DNA of 21,033 bases from Entamoeba histolytica HM-1:IMSS (Eukaryota > Evosea > Mastigamoebida > Endamoebidae), in the NCBI RefSeq assembly GCF_000208925.1, contig NW_001915126.1, positions 1 to 21,033 on the forward strand, in the 5' to 3' direction. Shown one piece after another: positions 7,993 to 15,274 of this stretch. The stretch's first letter is position 1, and each line of letters opens with the position of its first letter. The position numbers and the translations under genes are program-made. The notes under the pieces are model-generated. The model was given only the letters and a program-made list of their open reading frames with translations, searched no databases and was not told the DNA's origin.

Positions 7993-8562
7993 ATGTCTCA
8001 TGAAATAAAACCACATTTTGGTTTTGAGTTGTTTGATAATCATACCGATATTCAAAGACAGTTAGAGAAGAATACACCTGTAGATGTCATTAAAACGATG
8101 GAAGATAATGAAAACAATAGAATTATTAGTTATGTTCCATGGTGGACAATTGTAGAAATGGCAAATAATATATTTGGTGATGATGGTTGGTCAAATTATA
8201 TTACTTCATTCTCTATAGATTCAATAGAATATGAAAATGGTCAGTTTGAAGTTACTTCTTCTGCTCAGGTAAAAATAGAATTGAAAGATGGAACTTCACA
8301 TGAGGATATTGGTGTTGCAACATCATATGACAAGGACCGTGGTGTTGCCTGCCAGATGTCTAAGAAAATGGCTATTGGCGATGGAATCAAACGAGCATTT
8401 AGATTGTTTGGAAATAATTTAGGAAATAACCTTGAAAGAAAAAGAAATATTTCAAACAAAGAAAACACCAAAAGTATTTCATTATTATCAAAGAAAGAGA
8501 ATGAGACAAAGCCTAAGCGTACACAACCCACTCCACTAGTAATAGTTAGACGTAAGAAATGA
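7993..8562 (+). CDS. RAD52: RAD52 homologous-recombination annealing protein (short form)
   Basis: 189 residues. Residues about 45-150 match the RAD52 N-terminal DNA-annealing ring domain: SYVPWWTIVEMANNIFGDDGWS (family [21 protein letters not shown]), VKIELKDGTSHEDIGVA, ACQMSKKMAIGDGIKRAFRLFGNNLGN (family EKAKKEAVTDALKRALRxFGNxLGN). It should bind ssDNA as an oligomeric ring and anneal complementary strands in double-strand break repair. After the LGNNLERK motif only about 40 polar, Lys/Ser-rich residues follow, so the RPA- and RAD51-binding C-terminal half of yeast and human RAD52 (about 420-470 residues) is missing. The start is well placed after a GAAC box. The 3' end is clean, so the shortness looks real and not a truncation. 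Confidence 0.92.
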   Translation: MSHEIKPHFGFELFDNHTDIQRQLEKNTPVDVIKTMEDNENNRIISYVPWWTIVEMANNIFGDDGWSNYITSFSIDSIEYENGQFEVTSSAQVKIELKDGTSHEDIGVATSYDKDRGVACQMSKKMAIGDGIKRAFRLFGNNLGNNLERKRNISNKENTKSISLLSKKENETKPKRTQPTPLVIVRRKK

Positions 8563-8709
8563 CTTAAATAGTTTTATTTATAGGCTCTCAAAAATAAAAA
8601 TAATTAAAATGTTTTGTATAACATTTTTTAAAAATAATTGAAGAATGAGCTATCTTAATTAATCCTTTTCTACTTGCCACGTCATGTTGTACTTCAACCC
8701 AAATTGAAA

Positions 8710-8714
8710 GAACT
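8710..8714 (+). promoter_or_regulatory. GAAC box of the F-box/LRR-like gene
   Basis: GAACT 19 nt before the ATG at 8729, followed by AAAATATAATAATT. Confidence 0.4.
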
Positions 8715-8728
8715 AAAATATAATAATT

Positions 8729-9919
8729 ATGACACCTTTTATTGGAGAAGAAGTAGCTAATCTTATTCGGTATTGTGATGATATACAATCACTGGCATTA
8801 GTTTCTAAGAAATATAAAGAAAAGATTGAATTACATAAAGAAGAGAATTATTATAACAAAGAAGTTTTTGAGGATGAAAATCTTGAAGTTCCTCCAACAA
8901 CAAAAGTAGTTAGAATAAAATTTGGAAGTGGGTGGTATGTAAGAGCATTTACTACATTAGCTATTGGAATTAAAGATTTAAAATTAGAAAAACTTATTAT
9001 TGAATTACATACTCCTTTATTAGTATTTTTTGATAAATTACTTCAATTTATTCCTGAGAATACTCCTATAATATTAGAAGTTCATGGATTGGATGAAGTA
9101 ATAGTGGAAAAGTATGTAATTAATCCTCAAATAAAAATAGGTGGATTTAATTCCAAAATTAATGAATCTCTTATTCAAAAAAAGGCTTTTGTTTTACCAG
9201 AACGAATTACAACACCATCTGGTGTTACACGAACATATTTATCATTTGAAGCATCTGTATTTGATTTTTATTCAGCACAATTATGGAAATTGTATTTCCC
9301 AATGAATCTTAAATTAAAAGCAAGTGGAGAACATGACAAAATATTAAAGATGAAATCATTCATTTTTAATTCTATTCTTATAACTGGTAAATTAAAAACA
9401 ATTGACTTACATGCAAAAAACATTTCTATTATTCGTTCATACGTTCCAGTTGATAGTTGTGAAGAACTTGAAGTTGAACAACCATTTGGATTTCCTGAAT
9501 ATGTTGCTAAGAACAAATTAAAGAAATTATATATTCAATACTCAAAAAATATTACAACAATTGACTTAAAGGCAGCAGAATCAATGAATATTGTTGATAT
9601 AGTTTGTTGTGATAACCTTAAAGAAATTAAAGCAGAAAACGTTCTTCTTATGAAGGTCATTGATTCTCCATTGCAAAATATTCACTTAAAAACTGTTCAA
9701 CAATTAACATTATTTGGAGTAAATAACGTTTCTGTTGAAGGGTCTATTGATGATATTCAAAGTGATGGTAAGTGTTTTGTTAATGGAACGTTATCACAAA
9801 CAATAAAACCAATACAATCCATAGATAGAAAATCAGTAATGATTAAATTCCTTCCCATTTACGTTGTTGTTTTATTAATAATTCTTGGAGGTATTAAATT
9901 AATATTAGAGGTTCATTGA
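8729..9919 (+). CDS. F-box-like / LRR-like protein with C-terminal membrane anchor
   Basis: 396 residues with no named family. Residues 1-36 (EEVANLIRYCDDIQSLALVSKKYKE) look like a short F-box-like helical motif. The body has irregular leucine-rich strands about 20-25 residues apart, clearest from about 215 on: LKTIDLHAKNISII, CEELEVEQ, LKKLYIQYSKNITTIDLKA, LKEIKAENVLLMKV, LQNIHLKTVQQLTLFGV. Residues about 374-393 (FLPIYVVVLLIILGGIKLIL) are a single hydrophobic segment three residues from the end, as in tail-anchored proteins. There is no N-terminal signal peptide, so the bulk should face the cytosol. It might recruit substrates to a membrane. The F-box reading is weak and the LRR reading moderate; the anchor is clear. 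The gene converges on the phosphatase gene with 67 nt between stops. Confidence 0.75.
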   Translation: MTPFIGEEVANLIRYCDDIQSLALVSKKYKEKIELHKEENYYNKEVFEDENLEVPPTTKVVRIKFGSGWYVRAFTTLAIGIKDLKLEKLIIELHTPLLVFFDKLLQFIPENTPIILEVHGLDEVIVEKYVINPQIKIGGFNSKINESLIQKKAFVLPERITTPSGVTRTYLSFEASVFDFYSAQLWKLYFPMNLKLKASGEHDKILKMKSFIFNSILITGKLKTIDLHAKNISIIRSYVPVDSCEELEVEQPFGFPEYVAKNKLKKLYIQYSKNITTIDLKAAESMNIVDIVCCDNLKEIKAENVLLMKVIDSPLQNIHLKTVQQLTLFGVNNVSVEGSIDDIQSDGKCFVNGTLSQTIKPIQSIDRKSVMIKFLPIYVVVLLIILGGIKLILEVH

Positions 9920-9986
9920 GTGCTTTTTTAAATATTTTGTTTTGTGATAATAAATTTAATTCCCACCTTTTATAATAAATTTCTTT

Positions 9987-10972
9987 TTATTTGGAATATA
10001 CAAATTGACACTTAAATCCTTTATTTATAACAAGCATTCCAGCTCTATTATTTGTTCCATATCCAGGACAACTAAAAACAGTAATACATTTATTATTCAT
10101 TGATAATTGAAATCCATCTGCAACTTGATGTCCTCTACATAAATATTTTAATTGGTTTTGTTGAAGAAATGTATCAAGTGCTTTTTGTCCAAAAAAATAT
10201 GAACATTGACGATTTGTATTTGGAATAAACCCATTATAGTCAATATCTGTTTTATTATCAGTGGTGCTTGTTTGAGGAATAAAAGGATCAGACCATAAAA
10301 TATCAAATAACAATCCTCGTTCAGGTATTTCTATTGGACGATGTATTTTTTTTAATTGACCAATATTTTTAAGGTCAGGAGAAATACCTGCATGAAGACA
10401 TAACATTGAGTGATCTACTAAACATGCAATAGGAAGGTAGTTAAAACTATTAAAAAAATGAAATGAAATAATTTCAGAATATCGATGAACACCTATTATT
10501 TTGTCAATACTATTATTACCAAAATAACATGATAAAACAAACATTGTTGATGAAATGATGCTACTCCCATTCTACTAGAAACTGAAAACGATTCATGATT
10601 CCCCCTTAAAAGAAAAAATTGGTTAGGAAATTGTATTTTAAATAAGTATAATAAACACATAACTTCTATACCAAATTTCCCTCTATCAATATAATCTCCA
10701 AGAAATAAAAATGAAGCATTTGGAATTACTGTTTTCTTTAATAACTCAACCATTTCATTAAAACATCCATGAATATCTCCAATAATATTGATTGGAGGTG
10801 ATAATTCTAATAGTGTTGGTTCATTTTCAAGTATAGGAATTACTGTTGATATAATATCTGTTATTTCTCCTGCACAAAGACAATTTTCATTTGTTTGAGG
10901 ATTAAATTTTAATAATTTTTCTTGAAGGTATTGAAAGTATTTCATTGGTATTATTTGGTTTTGTTCTTCCAT
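9987..10972 (-). CDS. PPP-family Ser/Thr phosphatase catalytic subunit (one intron)
   Basis: Spliced CDS 10972..10543 plus 10492..9987 gives 311 residues, the size of PP2A/PP1/PP6 catalytic subunits. Metal-binding motifs are intact: GDIHG (65-69), GDYIDRG (92-98) and LRGNHE (122-127). Exon 2 supplies FNYLPIACLV, HAGISPDL (family HGGLSP), WSDP and RGHQ. Cytosolic or nuclear hydrolysis of phospho-Ser/Thr is expected. Two oddities stand out. The family's SAPNYC loop near the C-terminus is replaced by SCPGYGTNNRAG. The sequence between GISPDL and WSDP is only loosely conserved. There is no PP2A-type DYFL tail. Unspliced, the gene looks like two overlapping frames; the intron resolves this. The frame upstream begins with a TTG at 10975, but the first ATG is 10972. 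A GAAC motif lies at -22. Confidence 0.9.
10493..10542 (-). other. Intron, 50 nt, in the phosphatase gene
   Basis: Minus-strand CAACAAT|GTTTGT...AAAATAATAG|GTGTTC. It is phase 1 and restores Cys-Val-His-Arg-Tyr (family DECVHRYG) directly after SRMGVASFHQQ. It has the consensus donor and TAG acceptor. The spacing from SRMG to the LPIA motif becomes normal for PPP enzymes only after removal. Confidence 0.88.
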
Positions 10973-10993
10973 CAATAAATTAAAAGAATTAAT

Positions 10994-10997
10994 TGTT
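10994..10997 (-). promoter_or_regulatory. GAAC motif of the phosphatase gene
   Basis: ATGAACAA on the minus strand, 22 nt before the ATG. It is a partial match to the AATGAACT consensus. Confidence 0.35.
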
Positions 10998-11364
10998 CAT
11001 ATCTTTCTTTTGTTATTTATTATACGTTATATAAAACAAAAAATGTTTTGATTTTTTTAGCTCATTTATTCAGTAGGAAAAACATAAAAATAAAAATGAA
11101 GTTTCAATTCAGTAGTTATAATGAATGAACTACCAATAAGAAGTAATAGAGAATTTTATTGTAATTAATATTGAATCAATTTCTTTGAAACAAATATTGA
11201 ACCCTAGTTGATAATCAATAAAAAAGAAGTGAAAAATGATAATTTCAATTCGAATTGTCTTAAAAATAGTCATATAGATGAATGAATAGTCAAATTCTTT
11301 TTCTTAATTTTATAACAGGAATAACTAATTTTCATTGTTTTACATAACTATTCTGCTAAACTAG

Positions 11365-11389
11365 ACAGACAAAAAACCTGATTGTCTGT
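11365..11389. promoter_or_regulatory. Inverted repeat ACAGACAA/TTGTCTGT before the KCS gene
   Basis: Perfect 8-bp arms around a 9-nt centre, ending 47 nt before the ATG. It lies in the core promoter or 5' leader, so it could be an operator-like protein site or an RNA hairpin. No known Entamoeba factor is assigned to it here. Confidence 0.45.
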
Positions 11390-11409
11390 TGTGATATAAA
11401 AAGAAAGAA

Positions 11410-11414
11410 GAACT
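11410..11414 (+). promoter_or_regulatory. GAAC box of the KCS gene
   Basis: GAACT 27 nt before the ATG at 11437. Confidence 0.45.
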
Positions 11415-11436
11415 AGTAGATTTGAATATACCTTTG

Positions 11437-12873
11437 ATGTCTGTTGAACAAGCAAATTATTGGTACCCTTCTCAACAAGGAGAACAAAATGAAATTTTAC
11501 CTAAACTAAAGAAAAATATTATTCATCCATCTCCTCTGGTTATCTTCTTAGAACAAACTCCTAAGTTATTATTTTTCACTTGTGTTGCTTTATATGCTTC
11601 TTTCGTTGCTTCTTTATTCAAAAATGCTCCACTATTTGATGAACAAAATATTATTGCATTAGTTGTTACTGTTATTTCATGTATTATTGGGGTTGCTTTT
11701 ACAATGTATTATTTTGTTTCTGATAAGCATGTATATTTACTTGATTTTACAGTTGCAGAACTTGGTCCTGAATATGAATGTACTGCAGAAGAATGTCTTG
11801 GTCCTATAGCAAATGTTTTAGATAAAGAATGTTCAGACTTTGTAATTAGAGTAGCTAAAGTAACAGGATTAGGTCAACATACACATCTTCCAAAGATGTA
11901 CCATGGAGAAAATTATGTCCCAAAGTCAATGGCACTTGCTCGTGAAGAAGTAGAAACTGTAATGAAAGCTTGTTGTGATAAATTATTTGAACAAACTAAG
12001 ATTGATCCTACTAAAGATGTAGACTGTGTTATTACTAACTGTTCTATATTCAACCCAACTCCATCAATAGGTGCTATGTTAATGAATAAATACAAAATGA
12101 AACAAACTTGTAAAAATTGGCATCTTGGAGGAATGGGATGTTCTGCAGGTGTTATATCATGCGATTTAGCTAAAGACTTCTTATACAGTCATCCTAATAG
12201 TACTGTTTTAGTATTTTCTACAGAAAATATTACTGCACCTACCTATGTTGGTTCAGATAAATCTAAATTAATGTTTTTCACTTTATTTAGATCTGGTGGA
12301 GCTGCTATTCTTTTAACTAATAAGAAATCATTAATTAAAAAATGTAAGTATGAAATGGAAGAAACAGTTAGAATTCACAATGCCATTGATGATAATGCTT
12401 ATAAAGTTATTTTTCATGATGAAGATGAGACTGGTTCAGATGGAGTCTCTATAGGAAGAACATTAATTAATTATATATCAGATGTTATTGATGAAAATGT
12501 AAAGATACTATTTCCTAAATATCTTCCACTTTTTTCTAAGATAGCATATTCAGTAAAAAAATTCTTTGCTAAAGAAAATGAAGAAGTTACATGTAATTTA
12601 GATGTAAGAAAAGCTTTTCAAGGGTTTTGTATTCATGCTGGTGGAAGAGGGGTTATTGATGCAGTTCAAAAGAAGTTTAATTTGACTGATGAAGATTGTA
12701 TGCCATCTCGTGCAGGATTATGTCGTTTTGGTAATACATCATCAGCATCAATCTGGTATGAATTTATGTTTCTTGAAAGATGCGAACTATTACAAAAGAA
12801 TGACAGAGTACTTCAATTAGCATTTGGTTCAGGAGTTAAAGCTAATTCCTGTGTTTGGAGAAAATTAAATTAA
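11437..12873 (+). CDS. 3-ketoacyl-CoA synthase, plant FAE1/KCS type
   Basis: 478 residues from the first ATG at 11437; the open frame runs five codons further upstream only to a TTG. It condenses malonyl-CoA with acyl-CoA, the first step of very-long-chain fatty-acid elongation in the ER membrane. Two N-terminal membrane segments are visible (about 44-61 and 72-93). The family block GLGQHTHLP is at 144-152. The thiolase-fold active site is intact: Cys235 in GGMGCSAGV, His400 in CIHAGGRGVID and Asn433 in RFGNTSSASIWYE, matching the Cys/His/Asn triad of plant FAE1. Length is close to the roughly 500 residues of plant enzymes. Animals and fungi use unrelated ELO condensing enzymes, so this type is notable in an amoeba. 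Its products may feed the very-long-chain ceramides important in Entamoeba encystation; that link is inference. Confidence 0.93.
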   Translation: MSVEQANYWYPSQQGEQNEILPKLKKNIIHPSPLVIFLEQTPKLLFFTCVALYASFVASLFKNAPLFDEQNIIALVVTVISCIIGVAFTMYYFVSDKHVYLLDFTVAELGPEYECTAEECLGPIANVLDKECSDFVIRVAKVTGLGQHTHLPKMYHGENYVPKSMALAREEVETVMKACCDKLFEQTKIDPTKDVDCVITNCSIFNPTPSIGAMLMNKYKMKQTCKNWHLGGMGCSAGVISCDLAKDFLYSHPNSTVLVFSTENITAPTYVGSDKSKLMFFTLFRSGGAAILLTNKKSLIKKCKYEMEETVRIHNAIDDNAYKVIFHDEDETGSDGVSIGRTLINYISDVIDENVKILFPKYLPLFSKIAYSVKKFFAKENEEVTCNLDVRKAFQGFCIHAGGRGVIDAVQKKFNLTDEDCMPSRAGLCRFGNTSSASIWYEFMFLERCELLQKNDRVLQLAFGSGVKANSCVWRKLN

Positions 12874-12967
12874 TTCTTTTTCTTTAATTTTTTATTATTT
12901 TTTTTTATTAACAAAAAAAAACAAATTTAAAAATTACTAAATAAACCAAATCTTCACTTTAACGAAA
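12874..12967. other. Convergent 3' region between KCS and rpS13
   Basis: 94 nt of T-rich then A-rich sequence, including TTTTTTTTATTAACAAAAAAAA. It presumably holds poly(A) signals for both converging genes. Confidence 0.5.
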
Positions 12968-13489
12968 TTAAGAAACGATAGCAGAAGCTGTATTAGCATC
13001 ATATTTGAATGATGCTTCAAGTACTTTAGCTGATTTATAGTATCTTGTTAATCGGTGAATCTTAGATTCAATAAGAATCAAATGATACTTAGCATCTTTA
13101 TCTTTCTTATTCTTTTCAAGATGTTTTCTAACTGAAACAGCTCTCTTCATTAAGAAATAAAGATCTTCTGGAATTTTTGGTGCAAGTCCTGCAAGTTTAA
13201 GAATTCTAAGTACTTTTGATCCTGTTACACTCTTAACTAATCCAACTCCATGAGTATCTCTCATAATTGCTCCAATTTGTGATGGGGCAATTCCTTTTTT
13301 AGCAAGTTTGCACATTTCATCAATTACTTCAAGTGTACTTGTTTTTAACCATGATGGTGCACTTCTTCTGTATGGAATGCATCTTCTGCTAATACCTCTA
13401 CCTGGATTGTACATTCTATTCTTTTAGTTTTCTTTATTTTTCTTTTATCATTTTTTATTATTAATTATTAAAACTACAAACCTTCCCAT
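12968..13489 (-). CDS. RPS13: 40S ribosomal protein S13 (uS15), split by one intron
   Basis: Spliced CDS 13489..13482 plus 13415..12968 gives 151 residues, exactly the eukaryotic S13 length. The protein starts [12 protein letters not shown] (family MGRMHAPGKGIS). It continues with [94 protein letters not shown] and the C-terminal TASAIVS. It is a component of the small ribosomal subunit and binds 18S rRNA. An unspliced reading would start at the internal Met and lose the conserved MGR. The first coding exon is only 8 nt (ATGGGAAG). No GAAC box was found near the start. A 16-bp-stem hairpin lies 142 nt upstream. Confidence 0.97.
13416..13481 (-). other. Intron, 66 nt, after 8 coding nt of RPS13
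   Basis: Minus-strand ATGGGAAG|GTTTGT ... AACTAAAAGAATAG|AATGTAC. It is phase 2; joining makes codon AGA (Arg3). It has consensus GTTTGT and TAG ends and an ACTAA branch-like motif near the acceptor. Confidence 0.95.
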
Positions 13490-14598
13490 GGCTGTGACTT
13501 GGCTTTGGAAATATGCAGTTTCTCTTGATCTTATTACCCTCTTTTTTCTTTTTTTCAAGGGTTTTCTTTTTTTATTATTCTTTTTTATTATTCATAATAT
13601 TATTTTTCTTTTTCTTCTATTTTTTAAAATAACATTTTATAAAAAATATTTTTTTATAAAATGTTATTTATCCATAAAATTATTTTTATGAAAAATTAAT
13701 GTTAAGCGTTTTTCTTGAAAAAAAATTTTCGTTTGTACAGTTAATGTACAATTTAATTCAAATATTTTCTTGTATATCTTACTTATTCATATAATTTGTA
13801 TAATATACTTATATTTCATATATATAAACTATTTTAGTCATAATTTTGTTTTTTATGTCTAAATGTTAAATAATCAATTCTAATTGCTGAATTATCAAGT
13901 GCTTCAAAAAAAAGATGATGTAAACTTTACAAAAGATTTATAACAAAAAATTGTTTGTATTAGTTTAGAAGTGTAAAAATAGATAAAAGTGATACATTAA
14001 TATTTTTTTAGATTGGTAAATACAAATTTGTGCTACAAATAAAATTTGTTGATTATTGTTTAGTTACAACTTTTTTTTATTTTAAAGATAATGTTATTGA
14101 ATCTAAAGAAATTAGTAAAAGAAAAATAAACTACATTCATAGTTAGCGGAAATAGTTTCATTTTTTTGAAAGATAATATGTTAAGATATTTTCAATATTT
14201 CTTTACAACAAAAAATAAATTTTGTGTATCTAAAAGGAAGGTTTTAGAATTTATTTAGTAATAAATTATTAAGAATTCAGTTCTAAAAATAAGACACAAC
14301 AATACCAATAATGTGAAGAGTTAAATTTGTAACTAAAATGACATTACATAAAAAAGTAATGTTTATAATTTTATGGTTTTGTTTTATAAATAGGATTTTA
14401 AACTAGTGAATAATATCGTTATAACGTATTATCTATAAAATGTTCCAATTTTCTATTTAAAAAAACAGAATAATAGGATGTTAGTTTTGAGAATTGTCAC
14501 AAAATAAATTAAAAAGTAGTAATTCTATTTTAAAAAAAAAGACAAAATGAAAATCTTCCAAAAATCATTGTTGATGTGAATTACATAAAAATCTGAAT
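13490..14598. other. AT-rich intergenic region, 1.1 kb
   Basis: No gene or RNA recognised. It begins with the rpS13 promoter/leader (minus). It contains the strong hairpin at 13631-13665 and a TGTAC-agttaat-GTACA inverted repeat near 13735. No LINE or other coding relic was detected on either strand. Confidence 0.55.
13631..13665. repeat. Perfect 16-bp hairpin
   Basis: AACATTTTATAAAAAA, then TAT, then TTTTTTATAAAATGTT. The 16 pairs have no mismatch, with a 3-nt centre. It lies upstream of rpS13. Confidence 0.85.
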
Positions 14599-14811
14599 CT
14601 ATAAAGACAACTGCGTAAAAGAACATGAAAGCGGCTGTTTTTCTTCAATAGCCTCAGAAGAACTAGATGAGTTAATATCAAAATCAACTTCATCAAAATC
14701 AAACATGTCATCAAGAATTTTATCTATTTCATCCTTTTTAACAACATGGTCAACATAAATTCTATCAGCAATTTTTGTGTGTTTAGCAATAGCGTATTTA
14801 TTACTAGACAT
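14599..14811 (-). CDS. Small acidic hypothetical protein, 70 aa
   Basis: The ORF from the first ATG at 14811 gives 70 residues; nine further upstream codons are open only from a GTG. The N-terminus is MSSNKYAIAKHTKIADRIYVD. The middle is acidic and helical (KKDEIDKILDDMFDFDEVDFD). The end has a Ser tract (SSSSS) followed by EAIEEKQ. Composition is far less AT-biased than the surrounding spacer, and CTATAAATAGG lies about 40 nt before the ATG, so it is probably real. The five Ser residues next to acidic residues could be casein kinase 2 sites. Family and function are unknown. Confidence 0.55.
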   Translation of the reverse strand: MSSNKYAIAKHTKIADRIYVDHVVKKDEIDKILDDMFDFDEVDFDINSSSSSEAIEEKQPLSCSFTQLSL

Positions 14812-15218
14812 GATTGTCTGGAAAAAAGTAGTTTCCACCTATTTATAGAGAAACATGTGGAATATCTAAGATTCTAAAATGTTCTTGTTATTTTTATTTG
14901 AATTTTATCACGATTTGTCCTTATAATTTGAGTGGTTTTATTTTTATGTTCACTTTTAATATCTTTGAGTTCTGACGTAAAAATCTATCCTTAAAAATAT
15001 CATGTGTATTTATGTTTAATTAATATTTTTCTTATTTTTAATATATTTATGCAACCAAAGCATTTAATACAGTTCATCCTTTTCAGGTATTAAGTATTAT
15101 AAAAATAATCTTAGAGTAATTACATTATAAATAAAAAAATAACAAATTTTAAAAAATGTTATAAAAAACGTAAAAAATTTATTTTTTTTTTATGTTTTAT
15201 AATTAATGATTTTCAAAA

Positions 15219-15226
15219 TATTTAAA
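15219..15226 (+). promoter_or_regulatory. TATA-like box of the apyrase gene
   Basis: TATTTAAA matches the Entamoeba TATA-like core element exactly, 56 nt before the ATG. Confidence 0.6.
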
Positions 15227-15248
15227 TTCATAATAAACTATTTGGATT

Positions 15249-15254
15249 GAACTT
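15249..15254 (+). promoter_or_regulatory. GAAC box of the apyrase gene
   Basis: TTGAACTT, 26 nt before the ATG and 22 nt after the TATA-like box. The order is typical of an Entamoeba core promoter. Confidence 0.55.
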
Positions 15255-15274
15255 AAAATAGTTATTTAGATAGG

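Larger units (their letters stand above)
10973..11436. other. Divergent promoter region, phosphatase / ketoacyl-CoA synthase
   Basis: 464 nt between the two divergent ATGs. No ORF or RNA gene was recognised. It contains an exact AATGAACT (plus) at 11124-11131 far from either start, and TTCAGTAG twice (near 11069 and 11108). A hairpin lies at 11365-11389 and a GAACT at 11410-11414 close to the synthase start. Confidence 0.5.
14812..15274. other. Divergent promoter region, small acidic ORF / apyrase
   Basis: 463 nt, AT-rich, with no gene. CTATAAATAGG (minus) serves the acidic ORF. TATTTAAA at 15219-15226 and GAACTT at 15249-15254 (plus) serve the apyrase. Confidence 0.5.

Noticed and set aside
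10496..10975. Two separate phosphatase fragments, or a frameshifted pseudogene
   Set aside because: A consensus 50-nt intron joins them in phase and restores the normal PPP spacing and the CVHRY motif.
13488..13691. 67-aa plus-strand frame starting MAVTWLWK
   Set aside because: It overlaps the rpS13 start on the opposite strand and then runs into T-rich spacer.
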